Assembly: GCA_964453435.1 (NCBI GenBank)
Contig: CAYVQZ010000054.1
Span: forward strand, 1-34,963
Source: CAYVQZ01 sp964453435
GTDB taxonomy: Bacteria > Abyssobacteria > SURF-5
Length of the DNA: 34,963 nt
Direction of reading: 5' to 3'
Part shown: in pieces, positions 16,171 to 24,501 of the stretch
Layout: each line of letters starts with the position of its first letter
How positions within the stretch are numbered: the stretch's first letter is position 1
Position numbers and translations under genes: made by a program
Notes under the pieces: generated by a model
The model's input: only the letters and a program-made list of their open reading frames with translations
The model's database searches: none
Told to the model about the DNA's origin: nothing

Positions 16171-17328
16171 TCAGTCTCCGAACAGCATTAATTGCTCGAC
16201 CCTGTCGGGGCGAGTGCGGGGCAGAATGGCATCCGCAAGGAGCGAGCCTCCCTCGAGGAGGTCCCTGATTTCCTCGTAGCTGCTCGCCGGGGTGACGGAT
16301 GTGCCTTCGCCGGGTTGAAAGAGGAGCACCTCATCCAGTCCGATGCCCTCATCGCGCAACAGGTCGCTCGAGTGCGTGCTTATAAGTATCTGGCGCCCGG
16401 ACCGGCGCTGAATGCGCGCGAACATCTGCGGAAGATACCTGACAACTTCGGGATGCAGCGACATCTCGGGCTCTTCGATGAGCAACGGGCCCGTGTCGTC
16501 CAGAGCGGCCCAGAGCAACCCGAGGAGCCGGATCGTTCCGTCGGAGAACTGGTCCTCCGTCTGCCAGGTCTTTTGCGGCCGCCAGTGCTCGCTCTGCCCG
16601 CGCAAATGCGGGACGCCGCGTCGGTCTCTCCATAGTTCCAGCTTTTTCAGTTGCGGCACGGCAACCTGCAACGCTTCCACGATGCGGTGGAGACGTTCAT
16701 CTCGTATTTTGTCCGGCGTTTGGGCGATGCGTTCGAGGAAGTCGCCGCCGAAAGAGTCCTCGCGTCTGCCTCCCGAGAGGTCGGGCTCGCGAACATGTTG
16801 CGGAACAATGTTGAGGTAGCGGACGGACGAAAGAAAATTCGCTACCTTGCGGAATGCCCGGTTCGCGTGAACCTGTTCGAGATATGTCTGGGTGAGACGC
16901 TCGGGGTCCTCCGCGTCCTTGTCGTCGGGTCGCAGCAACACTTCCACGCCCTCTCTCGTCACCTTCTCGCGGCTCACGACCGGACGCCGCCCTTTGTCCT
17001 CGTTGATGCCGAGTTCGTATTCCCATATCGAAGGGTTTTCTTCGGTCCCGATTCGCACACGGATGACGATGTCCGAGCGCCGGCGCGCCGCAAGAAACCG
17101 CAGGTTCGAGACTCCTTTTCGCCTGCGCACAGCTTCTTGAAAGCCACCGCCCACTGCTACGAGGTCGTGAAGAAACCTGAACACGTCAATGAAATTAGAC
17201 TTTCCCAGCGCATTTGCCCCGACCAGGAACACGCGCTGTTGAAGCTCGATTTCGACTCGCGCGAAGTTGCGCCAGTTTTCCAAATCGACGTAAGTGAAGC
17301 GAAGAACGTTGCTCTTTGATTTGCTCAT
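16171..17328 (-). CDS. AAA/ABC-type ATPase (RecF/SMC-like, AAA_15/21 type)
   Basis: This 385-residue ATPase has Walker A GANALGKSN at 37-45, an ABC-like signature FSDGTIR at 261-267, Walker B LLIEEPE at 282-288 followed by MSLHP, and a switch His in ISTHSSDLL at about 316-323. The N-terminal NWRNFARVEIEL strand is typical of RecF/SMC-like single-polypeptide ATPases, with a central variable region in place of a long coiled coil. In known systems such ATPases sense phage or DNA signals and control a partner nuclease. ATG 17328 has only a weak ribosome binding site. The DUF4276 gene follows after ten bases, so the two form an operon. Confidence 0.88.
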   Translation of the reverse strand: MSKSKSNVLRFTYVDLENWRNFARVEIELQQRVFLVGANALGKSNFIDVFRFLHDLVAVGGGFQEAVRRRKGVSNLRFLAARRRSDIVIRVRIGTEENPSIWEYELGINEDKGRRPVVSREKVTREGVEVLLRPDDKDAEDPERLTQTYLEQVHANRAFRKVANFLSSVRYLNIVPQHVREPDLSGGRREDSFGGDFLERIAQTPDKIRDERLHRIVEALQVAVPQLKKLELWRDRRGVPHLRGQSEHWRPQKTWQTEDQFSDGTIRLLGLLWAALDDTGPLLIEEPEMSLHPEVVRYLPQMFARIQRRSGRQILISTHSSDLLRDEGIGLDEVLLFQPGEGTSVTPASSYEEIRDLLEGGSLLADAILPRTRPDRVEQLMLFGD

Positions 17329-17409
17329 AATACGGATACCGGTTTAAGAACGAAAAATTGGGGCATTCTTGTTCTGCTGAAACAGACGCCATGCTTCCCC
17401 GATGTTGTG

Positions 17410-17457
17410 TCTGTCCCGAGGTCGCACGGCAGGGGACTGTGAATCCCTCCGACAATC
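17410..17457. repeat. Dispersed intergenic repeat, family A, fragment
   Basis: GGGGACTGTGAATCC and the nearby CTGTCCCGA resemble the family A copy at 24315-24345. It is a partial, degenerate copy just upstream of the ATPase operon. Confidence 0.5.
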
Positions 17458-17562
17458 TTTAAAAGGCCCAAACGCAAGCGTGCGGATAAATCCGCGCCTA
17501 CAGAAAGGCCGCGTTTGTTCTTGCAGGCGCCAATTCATTCGCACAACATGTTGCTGCTTTCC

Positions 17563-17607
17563 CGGATTTGCGGGCACGAGGTGTAATAGAATCGGGATTG
17601 TCCGCAA
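17563..17607. repeat. Dispersed intergenic repeat, family A, fragment
   Basis: GGATTTGCGGGCACGAGGT followed by TAGAATCGGGATTGTCC and GCAAAG closely matches the second half of the copy at 30779-30838, with the middle of that copy shortened. The 670-base gap 17329-17998 holds no gene that I can support. Confidence 0.55.
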
Positions 17608-17714
17608 AGACGCCAACATGCAATCAATGTAGCGGAAGTTTGCGCAAAGTTCAAGCGGAAGACGCCTTGCTGAGAAAATCCGGCTTTCGCGAGGTCGGAT
17701 AGCGGTTTTTCGAC

Positions 17715-17743
17715 TTGACACGGAATCTGAAGGCTAGTAAAAT
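17715..17743 (+). promoter_or_regulatory. Sigma70-type promoter upstream of the molybdoenzyme pair
   Basis: TTGACA (17715-17720) is separated by 17 bases from TAAAAT (17738-17743, 5 of 6 to consensus). Transcription would begin near 17750, giving a leader of about 250 bases before ATG 17999. The leader contains a family A repeat copy, so the repeat would be transcribed as part of the 5' untranslated region. Confidence 0.65.
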
Positions 17744-17775
17744 ACTGAACGCTATTCATGAAAAGGGCTTCCATA

Positions 17776-17827
17776 GAGACTGTCCCATGATTGCCAAGCG
17801 AAGGGGACTATCCCCGAAGCAAACAAC
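17776..17827. repeat. Dispersed intergenic repeat, family A, compact copy
   Basis: GAGACTGTCCCATGATTGCC then AAGCGAAGGGGACTATCCCC and GAAGCAAACAAC. It matches 24402-24453 over its whole length with only a few mismatches. GGGACTATCCCC is a degenerate form of the GGGACTGTCCC palindrome. Confidence 0.7.
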
Positions 17828-17998
17828 CTTCGAGATCAATAAACGGAACAGACTTCCGTGAGCCCTGGAGCTTTCACCACAAGGCTTATCATATGCGCGA
17901 GTTATGTGCGCAGTTGCACTATGAACTTTCGACAGGGCAAGCTTTTTTTCGGCCAATAGAGAAATCTTTAAATCGGTACATTCAAGGGGGAGGCGGAT

Positions 17999-20905
17999 AT
18001 GTCGGATTCCAGGTTCACCAGGCGGCAGTTCTTAAAAATCACGGGCGCGGCCACGCTGGCGCTCTCCATCGATTCGCTCGGTTTCCTCGGAGGAACGGCG
18101 CACGCGACCGAGAAAGTGTTCGAAAAGTGGGTTTACAAGAACTGGGAAGACCTGCATCGGGACGAGTGGAAATGGGACACCGTCACGTATGGGACCCACC
18201 TCGTCGATTGCTATCCCGGCAACTGTCTATGGAGAGTGTATACAAAAGACGGTGTTGTCTGGCGCGAGGAGCAGGCGGGCAAATATCCCGTGGTTGACGC
18301 AACCGGTCCCGATTGGAATCCGCGCGGCTGCCAGAAGGGGTGCTCGTACAGCAACATGATGTACAACCCCGATCGCGTGAAGTATCCGATGAAACGAGTG
18401 GGTGAGCGCGGAGAGGGCAAGTGGAAACGTATCTCATGGGACGAAGCACACACCGAAATCGCGGATGCGATTCTCGATGCGATCCAGAACGTCGGCCCCC
18501 ATTCCCTCATTTATGAGGTCGGCCCCGGCAACGCCGGCTGGCTCAACCTCATCCCGCCATCCCGTATGTTCGGACATCTCGGCGGCGTGTCGCTCGATGT
18601 TAATGCGACTATCGGCGACTTCAACAAGGGTGTATACGAGACATTCGGCAAGTTCCAGTTCATGGACTCATGCGACGGATGGTTCTTTGCGAAGTTGTTG
18701 CTCATCTGGCATATGAATCCGGTGTACACGCGGATTCCCTCGTACCATTTCATTTCCGAGGCGCGGTATAACGGAGCCGAAGTTGTAACGATAGCGCCCG
18801 ATTATTCGCCCTCCTCCATTCATGCCGACGAGTGGATTCCGGTCGAGCCGGGCTCCGACGCCGCATTGGGCCTCAGCATCGCGCAGGCGCTCATTTCAGA
18901 GGGGACATACGATAAAGAATTCATCAAGGAGCAGACCGATTTTCCGCTGCTCGTTCGGCTTGACAACGGGCGGTTTCTCCGTGAGACCGACCTCTCCGAC
19001 CGCGGGCGAGAGGACCAGCTCTACATGTGGGATTCGGAGAAGAACGAACTTGCCAAGGCGGACCGCGGTTCTCTGGCTCTGAAGTTCGACCCCGCGCTTG
19101 AAGGCGCATATACGGTTACCTTGAAGGATGGCGCAGAGGCGCAGGTGCGTCCGTCGTTTGCGATTTTCCGGGAAATGCTCGACCGGGAATACACCCCGGA
19201 GCAGGCATCCGAAGTGTGCGGCGTTCACCCCGACAACATCCGGCGGCTCGCGCAGAAGGCATGGAAAGCCAGGGGGCATGTTTCCATTCTTGTGGGCTGG
19301 AACTCATCGAAATATTATCACGGCGACCTTATCGAGCGGGCGATGTGCGCTATCCTCGCTCTCACCGGAAGCATTGGCAAGAAGGGAAGCGGAATCCGGG
19401 GCTGGAACGAGTCGCTGTTCGACGGCAGCCAGAGGATTTTCCGCCGCGGCGCCAGTCAGTGGCGGCTTCTGCAGATACTTTTCAACTTCACCATGATGAA
19501 GTTCCAGATGAAGCTGGAGGACCCGACCATCACGGACGAACTGGTGGCGATCAACACCGAACGCCGCATCGACAAATTCTTCGGCATGACGCCTCCGATG
19601 TTCCTCTACTATTACCACACCGGCTATAAAGACACGTGGGACAAGAAGGAATGGCACTGCCCGACGATGAAACGCTCCTTCAAGGAGTATTTCGACGAAG
19701 CGGTCGAGTCCGGTTGGTGGGAGGAGTTCGTCCGGCCCGGCCCCGACACGCCGCCGCAGGTGTATTGCTTCTTCGGCACCAGCCCGGCGCGGAAAAACCG
19801 GGGCTGGCTGAAGAATCTCTATCCCTCCCTGTGGAAGAGCTGCAAGATGGTTTTTGTGCCGGAGACCCGGTGGAGCACCTCGGCGCTGATGGCCGATATC
19901 GTTCTGCCCGCCGCCGGGTTCTATGAGAAGCTGGACGTGCGGTTCCCGACCCCTCACGTGCCGTGGCTCACACTCACGGAAAAGGCGGTCGAGCCTCCGG
20001 GCGAGGCAAAAGCCGAATGGTACATCTTCTGCGACCTCGCGGACAAGATTGGCGAGCGCGCGCGGGCGCGTAATTTCCAGGGGTACATGACGGATATCGG
20101 ACGAGATGTCGATTTCGCCAAATTCGTGGAAACGCAGCGCCTGGGGTTCAACAACCTGGAAGAAATCCTGGATGAGGCGTTGAAGGAGAGCGTGAAGGCC
20201 GGGACATTGCCCAAGGGCTCCAACCTCGAGATGTTCAAGAAGGAAGGAATCATCCGGTTCACGAACATATCGAGTTTCGACCCGATCGGGATGGCGCTGG
20301 CGACCGACATCAAGCCGGACGAGCCCATCGTGCCGCTGACATATCATACCGGCCCGAAAAAAATTCCGTATCCGACGTATAACCGGAGAATCCAGTTCTA
20401 TATTGATCATCCCTGGTTCATCGAGGCGGGAGAGGCGCTGCCGGTCCACAAGGACAACCCGAAAATGGGAGGCTCCTATCCGCTCCGCATGACCAGCGGG
20501 CACCAGCGATGGAGCATCCATTCGATATGGATAACCGACGACGTTCTCGCCAGGACCCACCAGGGACGCCCGTTCATGCTGATGAATACCGAGGATGCAA
20601 AGAAGCGAGGAATCGAAGACGGCGACCTGGTTCACGTCCACAATGATTTCGACGATTTCAAAGTGCATGTGAAGCTGACGTCCGCCGCTCGCTCCGAGAA
20701 GGGACCAAGGCCGGGACAGGTGATTATCTATCATGCATGGGAGCCGTATCAGTTCGATGGATGGAAGAGCTATGACGCGGCGATTCCGGGCATGATCAAA
20801 TGGCTCGACCTCGCCGCCGGCTACGGTCAGTTGAATTACTATCGTTGGAATTGGTGCTCGCAGCCGATCGACCGCGCCGTTTCCGTGGAGGTCGCAAAGG
20901 CGTGA
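17999..20905 (+). CDS. Tat-exported type II DMSO-reductase-family molybdoenzyme, catalytic subunit 1
   Basis: This 968-residue protein begins with a twin-arginine signal (TRRQFLK at 7-13) and a likely cleavage after AHA near residue 36, so it should be periplasmic. An FS0 [4Fe-4S] site is formed by H67, C71, C76 and C111, His-first ligation with spacing like NarG. D207 in IGDFNKG is the probable molybdenum ligand, as in NarG, ethylbenzene dehydrogenase and selenate or perchlorate reductases. The length (about 970) and C-terminal region most resemble ethylbenzene dehydrogenase and alkane C2-methylene hydroxylase catalytic subunits, which hydroxylate hydrocarbons anaerobically with water as the oxygen source. 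Substrate is not proven. GGGGGAGG lies just before the ATG. No beta, gamma or chaperone genes are adjacent. Confidence 0.9.
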   Translation: MSDSRFTRRQFLKITGAATLALSIDSLGFLGGTAHATEKVFEKWVYKNWEDLHRDEWKWDTVTYGTHLVDCYPGNCLWRVYTKDGVVWREEQAGKYPVVDATGPDWNPRGCQKGCSYSNMMYNPDRVKYPMKRVGERGEGKWKRISWDEAHTEIADAILDAIQNVGPHSLIYEVGPGNAGWLNLIPPSRMFGHLGGVSLDVNATIGDFNKGVYETFGKFQFMDSCDGWFFAKLLLIWHMNPVYTRIPSYHFISEARYNGAEVVTIAPDYSPSSIHADEWIPVEPGSDAALGLSIAQALISEGTYDKEFIKEQTDFPLLVRLDNGRFLRETDLSDRGREDQLYMWDSEKNELAKADRGSLALKFDPALEGAYTVTLKDGAEAQVRPSFAIFREMLDREYTPEQASEVCGVHPDNIRRLAQKAWKARGHVSILVGWNSSKYYHGDLIERAMCAILALTGSIGKKGSGIRGWNESLFDGSQRIFRRGASQWRLLQILFNFTMMKFQMKLEDPTITDELVAINTERRIDKFFGMTPPMFLYYYHTGYKDTWDKKEWHCPTMKRSFKEYFDEAVESGWWEEFVRPGPDTPPQVYCFFGTSPARKNRGWLKNLYPSLWKSCKMVFVPETRWSTSALMADIVLPAAGFYEKLDVRFPTPHVPWLTLTEKAVEPPGEAKAEWYIFCDLADKIGERARARNFQGYMTDIGRDVDFAKFVETQRLGFNNLEEILDEALKESVKAGTLPKGSNLEMFKKEGIIRFTNISSFDPIGMALATDIKPDEPIVPLTYHTGPKKIPYPTYNRRIQFYIDHPWFIEAGEALPVHKDNPKMGGSYPLRMTSGHQRWSIHSIWITDDVLARTHQGRPFMLMNTEDAKKRGIEDGDLVHVHNDFDDFKVHVKLTSAARSEKGPRPGQVIIYHAWEPYQFDGWKSYDAAIPGMIKWLDLAAGYGQLNYYRWNWCSQPIDRAVSVEVAKA

Positions 20906-21055
20906 GGTGTTTCCCGGCAAACGCGCCAAATTCGCCGGTCCGAATTTCGAGAGGCTGCCTCCCAAATCATTCTGCCGGGTTTCCGCTGCTATCGATTTTG
21001 GGTGGATTTGCCCTCAAGGGCGTGTTGCCGGAATAACTTTCCGGGTGCTTTTGGT

Positions 21056-21164
21056 TGTCATTCTGAGCCCTTCGAGTCCCTCAGGATAAACTCCCGCGAA
21101 GAATCTCGCGATTGATCGCGCCAAAAGAGAGAGATTCTTCGTCGCTTTGCTCCTCAGAATGACA
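21056..21164. repeat. Nested inverted-repeat element (MITE/REP-like)
   Basis: TGTCATTCTGAG (21056-21067) and CTCAGAATGACA (21153-21164) are perfect 12-base terminal inverted repeats. Inside them GAAGAATCTC (21098-21107) and GAGATTCTTC (21131-21140) form a second perfect 10-base pair. The 109-base element sits in the 336-base gap between the two molybdoenzyme genes and has no coding content. Its ends resemble repeats that are common in environmental bacterial genomes. Confidence 0.8.
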
Positions 21165-21241
21165 GTATGGTAGTCTTCTGGAAGAAATAGCCTTTTCGGC
21201 AACAGGCTGTCTAGGGTTGACCCGTGAGAAGGAGGGTTATG

Positions 21242-24151
21242 ATGTCCGGTTATCGGTTCACCAGGCGCACATTTCTTAAGATAGCGGGCGCGGGCACGCT
21301 GGCGCTTTCCTTGGATTCGCTCGGTTTCCTTGGGGGAACGGCGCATGCGACCGAAAAGGTGTTCGAGAAATGGGTGTATAAGAATTGGGAAACCCTGCAT
21401 CGGGACGAGTGGAAATGGGACACGGTGACATACGGCACCCATCTCGTCGATTGCTATCCCGGCAACTGTCTGTGGCGCGTTTATACGAAAGACGGCATCG
21501 TGTGGCGCGAGGAACAAGCAGGCAAGTATCCCGTGATAGATGCGACCGGTCCCGATTGGAATCCGCGCGGCTGCCAGAAGGGCTGCTCGTACAGCAACAT
21601 GATGTACAACCCCGATCGCGTGAAGTATCCGATGAAACGAGTGGGTGAGCGCGGCGAGGGCAGATGGAAACGTATCTCCTGGGATGAAGCGCTGGACGAA
21701 GTCTGCAACAACCTGCTCGACGCTATTCAGAAAGGTGGTCCCGAGTCGGTCATCTCCGAGCCCGGCCCGGGCAACGGCGGCTGGATTCACATGATAACGG
21801 GCTGGCGTTTTCTGAACGAATGCCTGGGCGGAATCCAGCTCGATATCGACTCGACCATCGGCGATTTCAACAAGGGTGTTTATGAAACCTTTGGCAAATT
21901 TCAGTTCTGCGACTCGTGTGACGGATGGTATTTCGGAAAGCTCATCCTCATCTGGCACATGAACCCGGTGTATACCCGCATTCCCTCCTATCATTTTATT
22001 GCCGAGGCGCGATACAACGGCGCGGAGGTTGTCACTATCGCACCCGACTATTCGCCGTCGGCCATTCATGCGGATGAGTGGATTCCGGTAGAGACGGGAA
22101 CCGATGCGGCCCTGGGTCTGTCCGTCGCCCAGGTGCTGATATCGGAGGGCACGTACGATGCGAAATTCGTGAAAGAACAGACAGACCTTCCGCTTCTCGT
22201 CCGGTCCGACACGCAGAAATTCCTGCGCGAGAGCGACCTCAACGGCGCCGGCCTCGAGGACCAGCTTTACTTCTGGGACCCGGCAACGAATGCCGCCGTG
22301 AAGGCCCCGCGCGAGACTCTGGCGCTCCCGTGTGACCCCGCTCTCGAAGGGAAATACACGGTCACGTTGAAGGATGGAAGCACGGTGGAAGCGCGTCCTG
22401 CTTTCGAGCTCCTGAAAGAGATGGTCAACCTGCATTACACTCCCGAAAAGGCATCGCCGATTTGCGGGATAGACCCCGATGCCATCCGGCGGCTCGCACA
22501 CCGGGCATGGAAGGCGCGCGGGCACGTGCAGGTGCTTGTCGGCTGGAATTCATCGAAATATTACCATGGCGACCTGATGGAACGGACCATGTGTCTTCTG
22601 CTCGCGCTCACGGGCAGCGTCGGAAACAAGGGCAGCGGAATTCGCGGCTGGAACGAATCGCTGTTTGACGGCGCAACGATGCTCGTGTTCCGGCGGGCCA
22701 GCACCTTCAGCAGCCTCCTCCAATACGGCGGAGCGACGTTCGACAAGTTCATGATCAAGGCAAAGGACCCCTCGCTGACCGAGGAAATGGTGCAGCGAGA
22801 AATAGAAAGGGAGGCGGACAAGACATTCGGTTCGACACCTCCGGCGTTCCTCTACTATTTCCATTCCAATTACCGCGATACCTGGAACAAGAAGGAATGG
22901 CACTGTCCCACGATGAAACGCAGCTTCGATGAATACATGAAAGAGGCCATCGATAAAGGATGGTGGGACGGCTTTGTTCGGCCCGGTCCCGACCAGAAAC
23001 CGCTCGTGTATTGCTTCTACGGCACCAGCCCGGCGCGCAAGAACCGGGGATGGCTGAACAATATCTACCCGCAACTGTGGAAGCAGTACAAGTTCATCTT
23101 CACACTCGAGACCCGCTGGAGCACGACAGCTCTCATGGCGGACATGGTTCTGCCCGGCTCCGGCTTCTATGAGAAAGTCGACACGCGCTTCCCGACGCCT
23201 CACGTGCCGTGGGTGACCTTGACTGACCGGGCCGTCGAGCCGCTGGCCGAATCGAAACCGGAATGGGAGATTTGGAAACTTCTCGCGCAACGCATCGAGA
23301 AATTAGCTCAGGAACGGGGTTTCACAAAATACAAGACAAAGGCCGGCAGAGATATCCAGCTCAAGGGCTTGGTCGAAAAGCAGACCATGGGCTATAAGGA
23401 CGATGCAGAAACGTTGGACGAATCGTTGAAGCTGAGCGTCAAGCTCGGAACGCTGCCGGAGGGAACCGACCTCAAGACGCTGCGCAGGGAAGGTATCATC
23501 CGATTCACGAATATCTCGAAGATGGACGTTATCGGGATGCATCTGGCCACCGACATCAAGCCGGACGAGCCCATCGTGCCGCTCACGTATCACACAGGAC
23601 CGAAAAAGATTCCCTATCCCACCTACAATCGCAGGATAACCTTCTATATCGACCACGACTGGTTCATCGAGGCCGGCGAGGCGCTGCCGGTCCACAAGGA
23701 CAACCCGAAAATGGGTGGCGCCTACCCGCTCCGCATGACGAGCGGGCACCAGCGGTGGAGCATTCACTCGATCTGGATCACGGACGACGTGCTCGCGCGG
23801 ACGCACCAGGGTCGGCCGTTCATGTTCATGAATACGCAAGACGCCGGGAAACGCGGCATCAAGGACGGCGATTTCGTGCGCGTGTACAACGATTTCAATG
23901 AATTCAAGGTGCACGTGAAGCTAACGTCGGCCGCCCGGTCGGAGAAAGGGCCGAGGCCGGGACAGGTGATTATCTATCACGCGTGGGAGCCATACCAGTT
24001 CGACCAGTGGAAGAGCTATGACGCGGCGATACCCGGCATGATCAAATGGCTCGACCTCGCCGCCGGCTACGGCCATCTGAACTATTACCGCTGGAACTGG
24101 TGCACGCAGCCCATCGACCGGGCCGTTTCCGTGGAGGTGAAGAAGGCGTAG
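21242..24151 (+). CDS. Tat-exported type II DMSO-reductase-family molybdoenzyme, catalytic subunit 2
   Basis: This 969-residue paralogue aligns end to end with the product of 17999-20905. It keeps the twin-arginine signal (TRRTFLK), the His/Cys FS0 site, D207 in IGDFNKG and the C-terminal cofactor region (LRMTSGHQRWS). The two differ most at about residues 150-200, 330-400 and 490-545, regions likely to shape the substrate channel or partner surface. ATG 21242 is chosen over 21239 because AAGGAGGG ends five bases before it and it aligns with the start of the first paralogue. It appears to be co-transcribed after the first gene and ends before the terminator at 24180-24212. Like its neighbour it lacks visible electron-transfer subunits. 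Confidence 0.9.
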   Translation: MSGYRFTRRTFLKIAGAGTLALSLDSLGFLGGTAHATEKVFEKWVYKNWETLHRDEWKWDTVTYGTHLVDCYPGNCLWRVYTKDGIVWREEQAGKYPVIDATGPDWNPRGCQKGCSYSNMMYNPDRVKYPMKRVGERGEGRWKRISWDEALDEVCNNLLDAIQKGGPESVISEPGPGNGGWIHMITGWRFLNECLGGIQLDIDSTIGDFNKGVYETFGKFQFCDSCDGWYFGKLILIWHMNPVYTRIPSYHFIAEARYNGAEVVTIAPDYSPSAIHADEWIPVETGTDAALGLSVAQVLISEGTYDAKFVKEQTDLPLLVRSDTQKFLRESDLNGAGLEDQLYFWDPATNAAVKAPRETLALPCDPALEGKYTVTLKDGSTVEARPAFELLKEMVNLHYTPEKASPICGIDPDAIRRLAHRAWKARGHVQVLVGWNSSKYYHGDLMERTMCLLLALTGSVGNKGSGIRGWNESLFDGATMLVFRRASTFSSLLQYGGATFDKFMIKAKDPSLTEEMVQREIEREADKTFGSTPPAFLYYFHSNYRDTWNKKEWHCPTMKRSFDEYMKEAIDKGWWDGFVRPGPDQKPLVYCFYGTSPARKNRGWLNNIYPQLWKQYKFIFTLETRWSTTALMADMVLPGSGFYEKVDTRFPTPHVPWVTLTDRAVEPLAESKPEWEIWKLLAQRIEKLAQERGFTKYKTKAGRDIQLKGLVEKQTMGYKDDAETLDESLKLSVKLGTLPEGTDLKTLRREGIIRFTNISKMDVIGMHLATDIKPDEPIVPLTYHTGPKKIPYPTYNRRITFYIDHDWFIEAGEALPVHKDNPKMGGAYPLRMTSGHQRWSIHSIWITDDVLARTHQGRPFMFMNTQDAGKRGIKDGDFVRVYNDFNEFKVHVKLTSAARSEKGPRPGQVIIYHAWEPYQFDQWKSYDAAIPGMIKWLDLAAGYGHLNYYRWNWCTQPIDRAVSVEVKKA

Positions 24152-24179
24152 GCGAAGCAGCAATCACAGACGAATTGAA

Positions 24180-24212
24180 ACGGGCAGGCCACGCGGCCTG
24201 CCCGTATTTTTT
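24180..24212 (+). terminator. Intrinsic terminator after the molybdoenzyme pair
   Basis: An 11-base-pair GC-rich stem (ACGGGCAGGCC pairing with GGCCTGCCCGT) around the loop ACGC is followed by ATTTTTT. It lies 28 bases after the stop codon at 24151 and is the clearest terminator in the window. The minus-strand operon that approaches from the other side lacks a matching T-tract here. Confidence 0.92.
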
Positions 24213-24284
24213 GATGATACGTTTTCAGGTTCGGTACACTGGAAGTGTCCAATCATTCTCTATTTAGCCGAAAACCGGAGCGCA

Positions 24285-24455
24285 GAGGCTGTGAGACTGT
24301 GCGACAATCCCGGCGAAGGGGACTGTGAATCCGTCCCACGATTGCTCATGCTGCCGAGAAGCAGGCGTAGGGGCCTGTACCCAATTACGGAATCCCCCAC
24401 TGAGACTGTCCCATGATTGCCAAGCGCAGGGAACTGTCCCCGAAGCGAACAACAT
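24285..24455. repeat. Dispersed intergenic repeat, family A, composite copy
   Basis: This block lies between the convergent molybdoenzyme and lyase operons. It contains GGGGACTGTGAATCCGTCCC near 24318, TGTACCCAATTACGGAATC at 24376-24394, and the compact core at 24402-24453 (GACTGTCCCATGATTGCC, then AACTGTCCCCGAAGCGAAC). All three parts recur elsewhere in the window. Confidence 0.75.
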
Positions 24456-24501
24456 TCATGTGAATGGTGAGACAAACTAACCGGCCCCCTTCACTCCGGC
24501 T

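Noticed and set aside
24213..24284. Second terminator for the minus-strand operon
   Set aside because: No GC-rich stem followed by a T-tract reading leftwards is visible in this stretch.
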